A stretch of DNA of 64,000 bases from Taenia hydatigena (GCA_036345935.2 JADWOT020000007.1:2120385-2184384), one strand, 5' to 3'; shown: positions 12,887 through 26,703, counted from the stretch's first letter. Program-made: numbers and translations. Notes: generated from the sequence alone by a model not told the origin.

Positions 12887-15800
12887 CAGGACAGTATGCA
12901 GGGATCTGTACTAAATGGTTTAAATATACATGGATCTACCTGTTAAAGTCTTGCGGATGTCTTTAAAATGATGCGTCAAAGTTTGAAATAGGATCACGAA
13001 TTTGCTTAACTTGATGGACCGGCGCATAGATTTTAGTATATTAAATGATGAATGAAACTTGCATAGTTACTTAAGATAGCTTATGTAAGATCCATGTGGG
13101 CATGCATAGCATAATAACCAACACCTACCTCGATGTCTTTGCATCATGTGTGCTCGGAATACCATTCCGTTCCTAAATGTTAAGGAGCAAAATAAACAGA
13201 GACAGGGTCCCATTCCTCTAGGGAGCTAGGTGAGAAATGCAAAATTGTTAAGCAGTGCTTGCACAGTATTCAACTCCAATTTCATCTTTTAATGTGATTA
13301 AGACTCTATGAATCATTCATTGCGTATTTAGCTAAAAATTTTAAATAAGGCTCACTTCAAGTGCCAAATTTTGCTTTGCATTGCTCTGTCAAGCTTTTGG
13401 ACTTAGTTACCGAATTCGGTTTTGTAGTTTTTTTCCTAGACAGGTTATTCTAGATGAAGCTGATTGATTGACAAATTTTACTTTACCACTGTTAAATACT
13501 TGATTTGATACACTACCTTAAAAGAGGTTGAATGCTGCACGAACGGTTAAATAACTAAGCGCTATCGATTCGGCTTTTTGAAAACTGCTTTGACTTCTTA
13601 GGTTACCTTTGTTACCTTAGATTTCGTTAGGGAACAGATGGTAGCAAAAGACAGCCTCAAATACTTGGCACTCGTTCTGTATTTTTTGATTTAAAATAAC
13701 ATTTTGCGCTTTGCGTGCCCTTCAATAAACATCTGATCTTTATAACTTTAAAGGCTGTTAGTGCCCTATTTTTACCTTTAAAGAGTTTCTTAGTGCTATC
13801 GTCAGGCTCGTTCCCTTCTTTACGCCTTATGTTTCGTATGCAGCATCAAGGCTGAAAACTTTGCCAAACGACAGCATTCGTCCTTCAATGACAAATTAGT
13901 GCATGTTTATTTTATCCTTCACCGTCTCAAGTAAGCTGCCTATAATTTCTAAATATATCAAGTCGAACCAAACGACGATTTGCACTCATGGAAGCCATTC
14001 ACCCACGAAAGCGTTGTAAAACTTTGCTGCAGATTCAAAGCTTTCTAATTTCATTGCAGATAAATTTATGACCTAAAGTCTTCTATTTGCAGATTTGATT
14101 ACACAATTTGAGAAACCTTTAAAGTCTGCCCAAAGTAGCAAATTAATTGTAGTTGGAAGGCCATGGCAAAAATATTTCAGTCACTCATGCATTTCTAGGG
14201 CTAATTAAAATCATTTTTAAGACAAGCATAAGTGTTTATAATAAGAGCCAAATTTAAAGACCACTGTGGAGGACTGGGATAGCGGCTGTCAAAATCTGCA
14301 CTAGGATAGCTGCAAACTGCTGCTGCACACAATTATCAAGAACGATGTGCTTCTTAATTTTACTGAAGGCTGCCACTGAATGAAAAATAACCACCAACAC
14401 TGCAATAATCGTCTCATGCTGACGTACATTGTGCTTAATTCTTACAACACCGGCTAGTGCATTTAAAAATACAGGCAAGCGGTTGAGTCGCCACCAAATA
14501 TGCCAAGCGATATGCTGACATCGGACCAGTCTTCCAATTAGTACTAACTTGGAGTCCAAAACGTAAGAGGGCTTTTGAATTGTGTAAGCTGGTACAAGGT
14601 TTCAAAAGCGTGATTCTTAGCAAGAAAAGTTATGAACTTGATATCACAAGTTACTCACTGCATCGACTAGATCTTAAGGGACAAAGTAGTTGCCACAAAT
14701 GAGTAAAACAGCTAAAATACGCATTTTGCTTCCAACGATACTAGAGAAAGGAAAGATAGGGTTCTTGGTGAAATGACACCAAGAGGCAATGGAGAACATA
14801 TAATTGCCAATCGCTGGATGGTCACAGCTGTTTTCCATGCTCCCATGAGAAAAATGATGCGCAATGTCTGCCTTGCAGTTGCTCTATCGCCAGTATTCAC
14901 TTCCGTGATACGAGTGGGTATCAAATTAAGTCCTGGTGTGACACAAACGATTGCAATTATCCAAACGGGAAGCGCCACAGATGTTAGCTGACGCGGGTGA
15001 TGGGTCTAAGTTCAAGCAGGAGTGCATGACCCCGCGTTTGGCCTTCATTTAGAGAGCTATCTCTAATAGATTTAATAATTTTATACATTTTGCGACTGAG
15101 AATAAAGTGTCAGAAGGAAAAAATCTCTTCCCTTAATGTTCTGAAACAGGTCCAACTAAAGTTAAGATTGACTCACCATTAATTTGCTAACCAGACTAGT
15201 CTTCCTTACAGCAATTACATTTGCAATTGAGCACGCGTGTCAAGCTCATTCTGTTGGAGCCAAGAGATGTCGTGTTCAGGTTCAGATCATAAATATGTCA
15301 ACATCTGCACTTCAGTGCATGTCAGCGGTGGTGTATGTTTCCATATCATAGGTCGGACTACCCAAAATAATATCACGAGCGCATCACTGAGATCCACTAA
15401 TCAAGCTCAACACGCCTACCGCCTTGGTGCTGCTTGCTGTCTGATTGCAAAGAAATCCGCTTAAACGAAATTTTTGTCTCTTTAACTTATTTTAAATGTG
15501 ACCTAGCGATTCTGCATTTAACACTAATGCACTTATTATGCGACGGTTTGTTCCGTTTCATAGCCTAACTCAAAATATTCCCATATGTTGGGCGTCAAAA
15601 CGCTTCTCTTTAATAATTGCGATTCTCATAGACGGGTTCTCAATTACCAAAGCCAGAGTTTACTTTCTATGGGAACCACAACCATCACAAAATCGAGCCT
15701 ACTTACAGCGTGACCACTCTGGTCTCCATGACGTTGGCAAGCATTAGGCCAAGTTATGACTTCTCATGCATTTTTACCCTTAGCGCCCATATTATCCGGG

Positions 15801-17390
15801 GTGCTGGCTGTGACAGCGTGAAGTGGCAATGTTGCAACCAGATGTTTACGAACCTGATTTCCTGCCTCCATTAACGAATGGCAACTTTTCTAGCTCCTTA
15901 CTACTGATAGCTTGGGTTATTATTGGTTTATTTACCGTAGTGCACCTAATCAAAGTGTGATAAGGTTAAGTCTAGCATTAACGTTCTGCGTCTCAGTACA
16001 TATAAAATCAGATCTGCAATCAATGTTCTTTTGCAAATAACAGCAATTCGTTCTTAATGCCAACGCGTTTAATGAATTTTGCTTTCATGAAAATGCTAAA
16101 AGACAGGAATGTCTCAATTTTCCGCTTGTATTTGATGTACCATGAATGAGGCGTAATCGAGAGAAACATCTTTGCGTATTTGCAAAAATTAGACATGTAT
16201 TAGTGTTTTCTACCAAACTAGTGGGTAATTAATTGTGGTTAGCCTCTTTTTTGACTTTTCATCTTCTTACTAATTCTTTAGCAGTAATTTATCTTAACTC
16301 GATGCATACGTGAATGCTTTTAATTTTATTGGAGCATTTTAACACGAACTTTGCCATGAAACGTACAGTGCGTTTGCCTCGAACTCTTCAGCCACTCAGA
16401 AATAAACACGCAAGCACATCTATTAGGAAGTGAGGAACGATACATGGATTGCAAAGGAATCTTCCCCTTGTAATTCCACAAATGAAAATTGCTAGAGAAG
16501 CATCGCAAGCAGCTGATCAGGAGGATAAATACGGAGAGGAGGGAAAAGAAACTTCTGGGTGCCAAAATAGACAGTCAACGTAGCATGTAGGCGTGAGAGG
16601 CATCGGGTCATTCCTGACCATCCCAGCATAACAGAGCAATCATTGCTGACGTAGAAGTGCTTAGAGGCTGAAATTGAGGGCAGCAGAGATAGCAAAGACT
16701 AAAAAATTAGCGTATAAAATGGGCTTACATTGGCTATCAAAACTTGGTCAGGGCTTTACTGACCGGGTGGTGACCCTACTTTTATTGAGGCGACAAACTA
16801 GCAGCTGCCAGCTCCAAATTCATCAATGCAGCCTGCCACTTTTACTTAATGCAGGGTTTTATCCTTTTTAGTAACCCAAGTTAAGGAGGAATGCATAGCG
16901 TTCGTGCTGCACAAAGCTGCAAAGATCCTGCTTATTCTGGTAGAAGTGGCTCACTTACTGGTAGACATGCTTCAAGACAGCTCTGTGTCACTGCCATTTT
17001 GCAGCATTTGATGAGAGAATAATGCAGAACTTCAGCTAGGACGGCTGTGTGGAAGACACAAACCAATTCAAATGCGGGAGTGGGTTGTTGCGTATTCTCT
17101 GGCTCTCCGAAGGCGAAGTATCTCGCATCCGTTAAACGTGAGAATAGGTAGTTAGTGAAGAATGCAGAGGCTGTCCTTGTGAGATGGGTTTACTTGTCGC
17201 CACCACCAATGTGGTGCTTAGCAGCTCTTCTACACACAGAATCCGCCTTAAACTGAAGTCGTTTGCTCGAATGGCCTGTATCTTATCGATTCCTTTCAAC
17301 AACCCACAACCCACTTCCTCGTTGTGTGCGACCTAATTTGTTAATGCGAACAGAGAAGTAAAGACCGATCGCAAAGGGAAAAGAGCATTT
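12887..17390. other. No confident gene; ambiguous overlapping ORFs at 14.7-15.0 kb
   Basis: At 14712-14991 both strands have open frames of 72-88 codons. The minus one starts with a hydrophobic run (LPVWIIAIVCVTPGL) and has splice-like edges, the plus one has an ATG. Neither has a recognisable domain, and overlap on opposite strands means at most one is real. I see nothing else here. Confidence 0.3.
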
Positions 17391-17696
17391 TAACTTAATA
17401 CTTTATCAGATACTGAGAACAAGACAAAACCACATTTAACGAATTCAAAAGCACTGAGCATTATGTTGATGCCTAGTGAAGGTGACTCAAAGATTAGACA
17501 GGTGCTTTTAAAATTAAAGTATCTGAATAAAGGGATTATGATGCAGAATGAAGAAATTCGCACATGTCTGAATGCAGAAATACGACAAGAAGACGAGAAG
17601 AGTATTGTGGAACATCTTACTCCCATCTCCTTCCACCCTTTGTACCCCCTTATGGGCTACCTGGCACCCACGCAAAAGCCAATAAGCTCACCATGA
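17391..17696 (+). CDS. Candidate exon, helical lysine/glutamate-rich peptide
   Basis: The frame is open from just after a TAA at about 17390 to TGA 17694-17696, about 100 codons. An ATG lies at 17463. The peptide from the ATG is rich in Lys, Glu, Gln and regularly spaced Leu/Ile (for example DSKIRQVLLKLKYLNKGIMM, then Q-N-E-E-I-R), which suggests an alpha-helical or coiled-coil stretch, followed by a proline-containing tail ending P-I-S-S-P. No splice sites are convincing and no family is recognised. The antisense frame over 17390-17626 is hydrophobic and Cys/Ser/Phe-rich, as expected for a shadow. It could be a small single-exon gene, a terminal exon, or chance. Confidence 0.33.
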
Positions 17697-17755
17697 AAGT
17701 CAACCACTGCCTATCGAAATGAAGTGATATGCACAAAAAGCAATAGAGCACAAGG

Positions 17756-18744
17756 TTAACACTTTCCAAACAGATAATTGCTCCAGCAAACGAGAAATCC
17801 TTCGCGCCTTGCACTGGAAAGAAAACATCCTGTTGTTCCAGTGGTCAAACGACACCAGAGCTTGAGTGCCACGGAAGGTTGAGCAGCAGTGGCGGAGCGA
17901 ATGCAGACAGGCTTGATCCCACTACTCATCACTAGTGGGCTGAAATAGGTGCGCTCGCAATTAACTTCGGTGCAAATCGACACTTTATGCACCAATCATC
18001 CACTACATCGCAAGCGCGATGACACCACAGCAACCACACTCGCAACCCATGTCCTACCATGACTGCCTTCTGCCACAAGATTGACCGATTTGCAACGATG
18101 AATGCTTTTAATAGGGATCCGACTTTGGTGGGAAGCCGAATACTTCCCTGCTGCCACGCGTCGATAATCATGGGGTTTCGTTCACTGGAAGGGCAGGCAA
18201 TCCACTCAGTGATAACCATGCAAACAGTGCACATGCTAGTTCTCCCTGGAGGCGCGTTTGTCCTGGGGTAGTATAAGGCCGTCTTCATGGGTTCGGTAGG
18301 TTCAACCAATTCATGAATGTGCGAACATATTGACCACCGCAATTCTCCTTTAATAACTTCGTACTTTGAGATATTTGAAGCACCACAGAAACAACAAAAT
18401 GCTGCCAGGTTGCCTTTCCTTCCTAACAATACTTCCCCACCAAGCATCTTGAGTCCGCAGCAGAATTGTAAGTTCTTGGTAGGATAACATCCACACTCCT
18501 CAGGGACGGTTTGTCTGCCATCAGAACCAAAGCAATAGTGAGGGGATTATTTTACTTTTGCCCCTCGAATGAAAGCATCCCGTAGCAAAATCGATGCCCG
18601 GTTAAGGCGCCGCAGCTAACCTTACCAACTACCAGACACGCCAAAGTCACCTTGAATTAAGTAAACGTCTTTTGGATGCACCAAATTAACCGAGCGATCC
18701 GATCCAAGATAAAACACGTCAAAAATGACCCAATATTGCCATCC
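17756..18744 (-). CDS. Candidate coding region with the longest open frame in the window
   Basis: On the minus strand one frame is open from 18546 to 17932 (about 204 codons; first ATG at 18447). Its start is Cys-rich (Y-C-F-G-S-D-G-R-Q-T-V-P-E-E-C-G-C, then L-Q-F-C-C-G), vaguely like the N-terminal Cys domain of Shisa-type proteins. Its end (A-C-D-V-V-D-D-W-C-I-K-C) vaguely resembles the zinc-binding part of gypsy-type integrases. Neither match is good enough to name it. Immediately upstream, 18744-18626 is open, reads W-Q-Y-W-V-I-F-D-V-F-Y-L-G-S-D and ends at a good donor (TTG|GTAAGG). Downstream, another frame is open over 17995-17756. A decayed or spliced gene is likely, but the product is unknown. 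Confidence 0.3.
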
Positions 18745-20144
18745 TCACGTTAGTCTACTGTTCCAAGCGCGTCAGTGACAATGCAATCCCTCACTGCTAT
18801 TATGGATTATAGAAGCAGCCTCAAAATAGTGCATCCATCCTCGCGCAATTCACCGACCCACATTCAGACGGCACATTCCCTTACTACATGCCATACCTTC
18901 GGATGCTGTGCAATAAATACAGTAGGGAGTATGTTCTTAGGGTATCTGCAACCCCATACAGACATCCTTACTCAGTTTTCTAGAATCCCAGTTTGCACCC
19001 TTTCTAGTTAAGTGGTTTGGATTAAGCAGAGATGTACTCTAGGTGCATTGCTGCTCATTCGAAGATTCAGGTCAAGCAATTGCCACATTGAGCCGTGACT
19101 GAATTTTCCGGCACACAGAATAGTACCCAAACAGCCCCCGCCTACTAGCCGCCAGTTTCATGCCTATCAAACCCAGTCCCTTCGCTCACTGGTTAATTGC
19201 GTGAAGACACCCCAATGAAGTTGATAGGCCAAGCGGAGTCTAGACGACCTCATGCTTAAGCGCTTCCAGTAGTGATGAGCAAGTCAAATTGAAGCAACAC
19301 AAACCTTCTGGCTGGGTGTAGCTTGACTGGTCCATTTGAAAGCTTGGTCTTCTGTGTTTGCCATTTTGAAATAAAAGCACAGGTGCTGCCTTGAAGTTTC
19401 CGGTCGTTGCATCTTAACCGTGTCCACTTTCATTTTACATGTTAACTTGTGCGTATTTCTTTCTATTTTTGGGATATCTGCATCTCTCTATCATAAGATA
19501 TAGTGTATCCATTGGCTAAGAATTGACGAAATCACTTTGGTAGCAGTGTCTCTTCGTAACTCCGCCGATTTGTGAGCTTCCTGATTTCGACTCCCCAGTC
19601 TTTCCTTCATGAGTGGTTTCATCTTCCAAATGAGGTGGAAAAGCCTTTATGTGTATGCACATTACTGACAGAAGCATACCGTTAGTATCACAAACAGCGT
19701 GATAATGCCTAATGGCTCTGTCATTAAGGCATGCAACTTGTATCCACCAGGGAAGAAAGGGTCGAACCGCAGCCCTCGATGAGGCCTAATAGGTGGGTTG
19801 CTGGATGGGTTTGACTTCAGCCGCTGCCGATTCTGCGATCGCGTACGATATTCAATTAATAAGTCGAATTGGGCATGACAAGGCCCTGTGCTATTCACTA
19901 CCCAAGCCAGCAATAAGCATGCAGGCTGCCTCACTTGCAATCATTGAGATGATGCTCTTTACACTTATTACTGATTCCGGCGCGGAACTTTTTCCTACGT
20001 TTGTTAGCGAGCTTTGGTGGCTGTGATGCTGCAGATCTGACGTATCTTTGTGCCCTTTGTGATTGCACCGTATATGCATATGTCAGTGCTCTTTTTATCA
20101 AACGCGCAGTAATATTAAAGCACACACTTTTATTTCCATTTTAG

Positions 20145-20610
20145 CTCTAGTGAGAGTTCACCCAGAGCGCCCACCTTGCTAACAATTTGTTATTTTACCT
20201 ACCGATTTCGCCATGCAACATCGATTGGACTCCAATTTACTAGTATCGACATTACGCCTCAGAATATATTTGTTGCAAATTGCCTTGACAAGGTGTGGAT
20301 GATTGCTTTAGTGCTGTATGCTTCGATTTTGAGGCGAATGACGGTGGCGATTCTCGCGAACTGCAAAGGAGTAAGTAGGTTAGGTGGCCCCCTCTTGCTA
20401 TGCATAATCAGTAAGACCTTACCTTACGAATGTCAACTCTCTAATCACTCGAAAACACGACAGCAGCAACAGCCAAATGCATCAACCCAGCCGCTCGCCC
20501 AGCGCTTTCATGGTCTTCCACTTCAACAACTCTTCGTGGAAAATTGGATCGCGTCCTTTTTGAAAAAAAGGCATTATATAAATGCTGCAATAGAAGTGGG
20601 GGGGTTTTGA
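20145..20610 (+). CDS. Candidate last exons of an unknown gene
   Basis: After a consensus acceptor (tttatttccattttag, ending 20144) a frame stays open for 155 codons to TGA 20608-20610. A consensus donor (AAAGGA|GTAAGT) lies at 20370/20371, and a possible acceptor (cacgacag) at 20463. If used, they remove a 93-nt, frame-preserving intron, so both spliced and unspliced forms would be open. The first part is hydrophobic (V-W-M-I-A-L-V-L-Y-A-S-I-L, possible membrane segment); the second begins Q-Q-Q-P-N and ends I-E-V-G-G-F. The exon enters in phase 2, so earlier exons are needed; none was confirmed. No domain is recognised and no AATAAA was seen close by. Confidence 0.4.
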
Positions 20611-23600
20611 GTTTGCGTTTAGTGATGGATGCTTTCCTCATAGCACCACACAGCCTATTTCATTAGAATAGTTCGGAACAGTTTAACGTCCTGCTTTACT
20701 ACCGATGCAGCGTCGCGAGGATTCCTCAGACAAGAGAAGGCAGAATGGTAGAGTAGAATATATAAATCCAATGGACAGAGGGAAATAAGCTGCTGGCATG
20801 GCCCGGAGACCAACCTACGCAGCTAGGGCAATACGGCCACCTCTGCGACCCTGACCGGAACCGGTTGTGAAAACAAACAATGTACTACAACCGCGGTTGG
20901 ATCTTATCAAAGCGCCTCTTGTGAATCCAGCTTTAACCTACTGTCAATGGTATGAATAGGTGCTTAAACAATTCAGTTCAAGTAAGGAAACAAAAATATA
21001 CCTGATAAAATCAGAGCGTCGTCAAAGAGGGTTCCCGCCAACCGACACAGAACTGACGTGCTACTGCTAACAAAGCGAAGTTTTCGATTTCTGGTGACTA
21101 AATACAGCATCTGAGGCTTGATATGAAGGTTTTACAAAGGAGTAACCTCACGTTTGTGAAGCCATAACAAGCTAGGAGCTAAAAATCTTAAAAAGACAAG
21201 GGCTCAACTCCAAGAGGAGCCGCCCAGTCAGTGGGATCAAATTTGTCTGACAAAGGGATGCACACAAGCTCCTTTGCTGCATTCCAGCAAAATCCAAAGC
21301 TCTTGTCTCCACTTCAAGACCAACAGAAGGCATGGCTTAGTAGGATTAGTGCTTGTAATCTTGTCCTACTGACAATCAGCCATAGGTTTCCTTTAAAAAG
21401 TGCCCGATTGTATAGTTTCCACTTACTTGCGCATCCATTTTATCCATACATTTTATTGCTCAAAGAAACGCGAGGGTAAAGGTGTACTGTTTCTGCCCAG
21501 ACTTTACCCTTGCTAGGCATAGAACCTTTTTGCGGCCTTTTGCTTAAAGGCACCTTTTCTCGAGTGAAAAATCCATAATTGATAGTGCAGAACAAGATGG
21601 CTTGTCATTGTAAAAAGGATGGATTTTGATTAATGAGTCCCAACCTGTTGAAGAAGTTGACAATTTATCAAGTACCTGGTATTCATCTTTGAATTCTTCC
21701 TAACAAGTACCGTATTCTTTCTAATTTCGGCAAATTACTGTGAGCCTTTTGGTAATAGTTTTGCAAAGATCGCAAGAGACCATAACGCAATGTCTGTATT
21801 ACCTCAATAGCACATAAATTAACAGTGTGCTTTTCTTAATCATCTGTTTGTACTAGGCGTACTATGCTATTGGAAAATATAGCTTTGGATGTGTTTAAAC
21901 CTATATTATATGATGCGCGCACATACAAAAGTTTCTACCAGTAAATCATTTTTGCATTTGAAAAAGTGGTTTAGTTTAGCTTTGTTTTCAGCATTTTACT
22001 CAGTTGTCAATTCTTTCACATTAATTTCTTCCACCACAATGCATACACGCATGCACCCATTCATTTGCTCTTCGAATAGGACCCCATCCGTTACCAGCAT
22101 TTTCACACAAGCCTTGCAACCGGATGTGCAGTTCGTTTGCAAACGCACAAACGTATTGCTCAACTGACGCGGCATAATGATTGATTAGCAAAATGCTCTT
22201 CAGTTATCAATTGAAGCCTGAGTGGAAGATGTCCAACTTAATTGCTTCGATGTAAGAAGACTTTGTTTCGTCTCAACGTCACTACTGATTTGTAACTCCT
22301 TTCTTAAATTTAACAACAAAAAAGTGTTGTGCTATTATTATATGTCGTGCCTTTTGATCTACCCTTCCATACTGCTTTTATCCAGCTCTTTCTATTTATC
22401 TATTTCCGTACATTCTCCTAATGAAAACTGACCTCTTACTCGCAAAGAATCCTTCACCTGATCTGGTATAGAATTCCTTTCAGTGATTCTCTCTCTTCTT
22501 CACTGTGCACATTCATGTGAAAGCGATTCAAATGCATCACAGCGCACTTCCACTGGGTGCGACACGTCTCTGTACCCAAGCACGCATTAAGAGTTGTAGC
22601 ACAGCAGAACACAAAGCAAAATATCATTCACAAAGCCGACTAAGGTTCCAAATTAACAGAGACATGCTAGCTCATTTTATTTCAAGCCAGATTTGTTTTA
22701 AACACATTGGTGCGTTAACGTCAATGCTAAGAAGCCAATAGTGTTAACGACCATGTCGGCTTGTCTCCGCCGGAACTGCCTTTTACTTTCCTGTCTCCGT
22801 CACCTCATTTGTTACTCAAAAAACGTGTAACTAAAGTGTCTAGTTTTATGTTGCCTGTGTGCGCAACAACTCGTTGCTCACTTTGGTGGCCAGTAGTTAA
22901 ACCCGTCTTGCCAAAATAAGGACGAGGAATTCTCAGCGCTAATGTAATTGTAATGCGAAACACCTTTGCTATGCTCCTGGTACATCAAAAGTGCAAGAAT
23001 AGTTAAATTGTTGTTTCATCATTTATGTTTTACAATCCCACGTTTGTTGACATTTGCACAAAAGGGTTGTTTTGACTTCGAAAATAGATTGTATCTTCGC
23101 TGGGTGCTTCATTTGCCTCCAATGATTTGAAAATCATCAAACATCAATTCATCACTTTATTGACGGGCATTTTATTGAGTATGCAAACGCTCCATAATGA
23201 TTAATTCTAAGTTATCTCGTTGCTTTGCTATGAATTTGACACCCACCAGCCCTGTGCATATTTTCTTTATTTGCAGAGCGTACTTCCTGAAGTTTGTCTA
23301 CATTCATTCTATACGCCGACTGCTTTGTAGGCACTTATGCCGGAATATTTGATCTATTGTGGAGAGGCTACGTATACTTTCATGGTCTTCGTAAGTTTCC
23401 ATTGCTTCTTGTTTTAACTCACTCTTCTTTTCATTAGCACGATGATCCATTAAGTTGATGCCACTCTTTATGCATCACTTTGAAGTGTACAGTAGATATG
23501 CATTCATCTGAGCACAATTGCTCCTTGTTGCCTTGTGGTGCGCGCATCGCACCAATCGTTATTGGAGTTGGGAACAAGTGCAAACTATCATTAGGTGATC

Positions 23601-24060
23601 ACGCATATTTTTAGCAAACAAGTGGAATTATATGATGATTTGTGTGTGTGCTTGTGTGTGACCTGGCCCTGAACAACAAGCAACCTTTGGTTATCTTTCG
23701 CAAGCACATACGGGCATGTGCTTTACGAGCAAAATAGCTAAAGCCAATGCTAATTACTACTACGTGAAGAGAAGGACTACTGCATTGATACAGGAGAAGC
23801 AAACGAGACATGATAATTAGTGGGTCGTCTCCAAAGTCATCATCGTGACATCACGTTTCCCATAAACACTTCTTTAATCGGTAAATTGGATGCAGACATT
23901 CCTGGATGCTTCCTTTGATAATAATAAATGTGCATAGTTTGGTGACTTAGGCAGGGAATAACAAACAGTCGGACTCGCTCAATGTCGCGTACTCTGCTCT
24001 GCCTTTTCTCTCGTTTACGAATAAACTACTATCAGCAGGAGGGACGAATGCAATTGCCTA
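20611..24060. other. No confident gene
   Basis: A Ser/Gln-containing open frame at 21231-21479 (for example S-S-F-A-A-F-Q-Q-N-P-K) lacks splice support. The remainder shows no recognisable element beyond short GT-rich runs near 23640. Confidence 0.35.
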
Positions 24061-24064
24061 GTAA

Positions 24065-24620
24065 GGAGTGGTTTTCCACTTTGGAGCCAATTGTGGTCAC
24101 CACGACATCAATGCTGGCGCTGGTGGCGATGAAGATGGCGGTAGTGAGGTTGGGCGAATCTGATGTCCATTTGCATCTACAACAGCAATTGGAAGGAAGA
24201 AGTGCTTAAGCCGAGTGTGCACAGCAATCGCTGCAAGTTTTAAAAAGCAGGTGACTCAGTGTGGAACCCTCTTACACATGAGTGGATTGCCTCCTTAAAA
24301 ATGGTCTTTTCGAAGGTAGTGCTGCCGCCAGGAGAGACAAAAGAGGGCAGAGGATCTGCGAACAACTTTGCAGCAATCCAACACCTCTACAAGTGCGAGT
24401 TAATCATTACGTGTGGTGTATTGATTTACTTATTGATGATTCAACTTCAATTATTGATCAGTCTGTCAGATATAGAAGGTGACCTTGAGGAGGGGTGAAC
24501 GGCGTCAATTAAGAAGTTATGTTCATTTACGCTTGTAGGCGCTAAGTGAATAATAGCTTAAAGTGCTATTTAGCCTGTGTAGGGACAGAGGGCGGAGAGA
24601 AATGGGCACAAAATGCGCCA
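24065..24620 (-). repeat. Dispersed repeat family A, copy 2
   Basis: This is the longest-matching partner of 2680-3165, in opposite orientation. On the minus strand an acceptor-like 'aattgctgttgtag' is followed by a frame reading K-W-T-S-D-S-P-N-L-T-T-A and then S-A-S-I-D-V-V-V-T-T-I-G. The tract before it shares the 'gcctacaag' and 'gttcgcagat' landmarks with copy 1. The open frames seen here on either strand are attributed to the repeat. Confidence 0.6.
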
Positions 24621-24639
24621 CAATAATAACAGGCTTTCG

Positions 24640-26700
24640 CTGTTCGTCTAAGCTTCCCATTGCATCGTTCGGGGGTTATTTCACAGTGCAATTGCATCCG
24701 ATCATGGGTTCGAAGGAGGGAGAAGGAAGGGAGAAGAAAGGACTAGGATAGAGTAGAAATAAGGAAACAGCGTAATTCAGCTCAGCTGGTATCTGAATAA
24801 CTGAGAAACTAATAATCAGGTCGGGTGTTGCAAGACCATTTTGCACCCCACTTTTCGTAGTTTCTTTTCGTATTTCGGCTTTCTAGCACATGCGTTTTTC
24901 TTTATTCTGTGCTTTAAATCCTCTGTTCAAGCATTTGCATTTCTGAGTCTCGCCTGATTTTTTGCGCAACTCGAATTATACTCAGCACTTTTGTTATGGT
25001 TTTGTGACAGACTTTATTTTAGGTGTTGGAATGCCACAGCAAAAATATGGCAGCGAATGAATGGTACTTGAGCATTAGTATTTAGACTTTTCCATTAATA
25101 CGGCGTCTCTTCAACCTTTACTTTGATTTGGATGCTGATTTAAGCAGTTAATTACGGACTTTGAATAAATTATTCATGCACGATACGCGATGAGTAGGAT
25201 TCCCTTTTAGTCCTCTCTTCTTTTCTGCGACTATCCCTAATGCAAGAAGGTTGGTTGTTCCGCTTTGCCTTTAATCTCGACTTTAGACGCGTCATCGCAT
25301 TTATTTTTATAAATCTACCCCTATATAGACTAGGGCACTTTAAGAGCACTTTTGTGCCTGACCCGTTTCCTTGACCATTGTCTTGAAATTTATTATAACT
25401 TGCTTCATGCACCGTTCCATTATCGCTAATGTTACAATGTGAGCGCCATTAAAAATCCATAACAAAATTGCCCAATGTTGCAGATGACAATCAGTTCTTT
25501 GCACTGCGTGTATCGATTTTATACTCATTGCCACTTGCACATAGAAATCATAATCAGATATCGCCAAGTCTCCCATTTCTTCACCAGTAGCTTTACTCTT
25601 GCTTAGTTTCTTTTCTCAGTGACTATTAAGGATTAAATGCTCCAAGACCGACATTGTTTTCCAAAATGCACACGCAACACAAACGCGTCTGCGCACAAAA
25701 GTAAGATGGCGCAAAGTTACACCACTGGGCCTTATCACCAGTGACGCGAGACAAGCCTGTAGATTTAGATACTTAATTGATTATTCAGCACGGGTGTTCC
25801 CTTTTTTCGAATCCTAGACCGTTGGGGATTAACAGTCGCCAATCATATTCTTTATATATATCTCAGTAGTTCTCTTACTTGATGCTCAGCCGCTGAAAAA
25901 ATTCGAGCAGAATGGAACAGGTTAAAGTAGGGCGCCTGTTGACTACTTCGCGGAGGTGTCGATTGAAAAAGCGGGTACGGAATAATAACATAATTCCAGA
26001 TAAGCACCGAAGATTGTGTGAGCATAAGCGCTCAAGCAGGAAAAATGCGCCTATCTACAGAATGTGGCTTAGTGATCTGGGGATATAATTCGCGCTTCGG
26101 GTGTGCAAGGCTATGGGATCACATCCAGGCTGGCTCATGCATGCTTTTCTCCCTATAGTTTTTTATTAGCATTCATTGCATGAAGTCTTGACTGACTTTT
26201 TCCTCCTTTACCCGCTCCTCCATCCTCTTTTTCCCATCGTCCTCTTTACTTTTCCAATCACATTCCTCTAATCTACCTTTATTTCTATCCAACTCAGCCT
26301 TAAAACGATGCATCGACCATCTACAACATCATTGGGAGCAGGTAAACAAGCACGATGCATGACGCGCGCATGTCAAGCAAACATTGAAGTGGGCGATATA
26401 AATAGCCCACTTCTTACGACTCGCTTCCTGCCTACCCAGCGCACGGACACGGCGCCGTGCACATAGACTTCTAGCCATTTCTGTCATTTGTCTCCTCGTT
26501 TCTCTTATCCACTGTTCTCATCTACAGTGTCGGTTGACTGTCGATGCGACTGCGACTACCACTTAAGACTGAAGCCATGTAGCATAGCAGTAAGGAAGTG
26601 TTCAATCGCAGCAGCCTGGGTGCGCGTCCACCTCCGTGGACATGAAGTCCATCATGATGAGTAGATTGTGCATGCTTTTGTAGTGCCCACACGTGCTTGG
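24640..26700. other. No gene seen; TATA-like motif near 26396
   Basis: There is a TATAAATA motif near 26396 and a short GC-rich palindrome (cacggcgccgtg) just beyond. These could be promoter-like, but no coding sequence follows. Nothing else was supported. Confidence 0.35.
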
Positions 26701-26703
26701 CAA

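Noticed and set aside
14712..14991. Overlapping 72- and 88-codon ORFs on opposite strands
   Set aside because: Neither has a recognisable domain, and I could not decide between them from composition.
26390..26410. TATAAATA promoter-like motif
   Set aside because: Similar motifs occur by chance in AT-rich DNA (also near 20757, 37219 and 43867), and no coding region follows.
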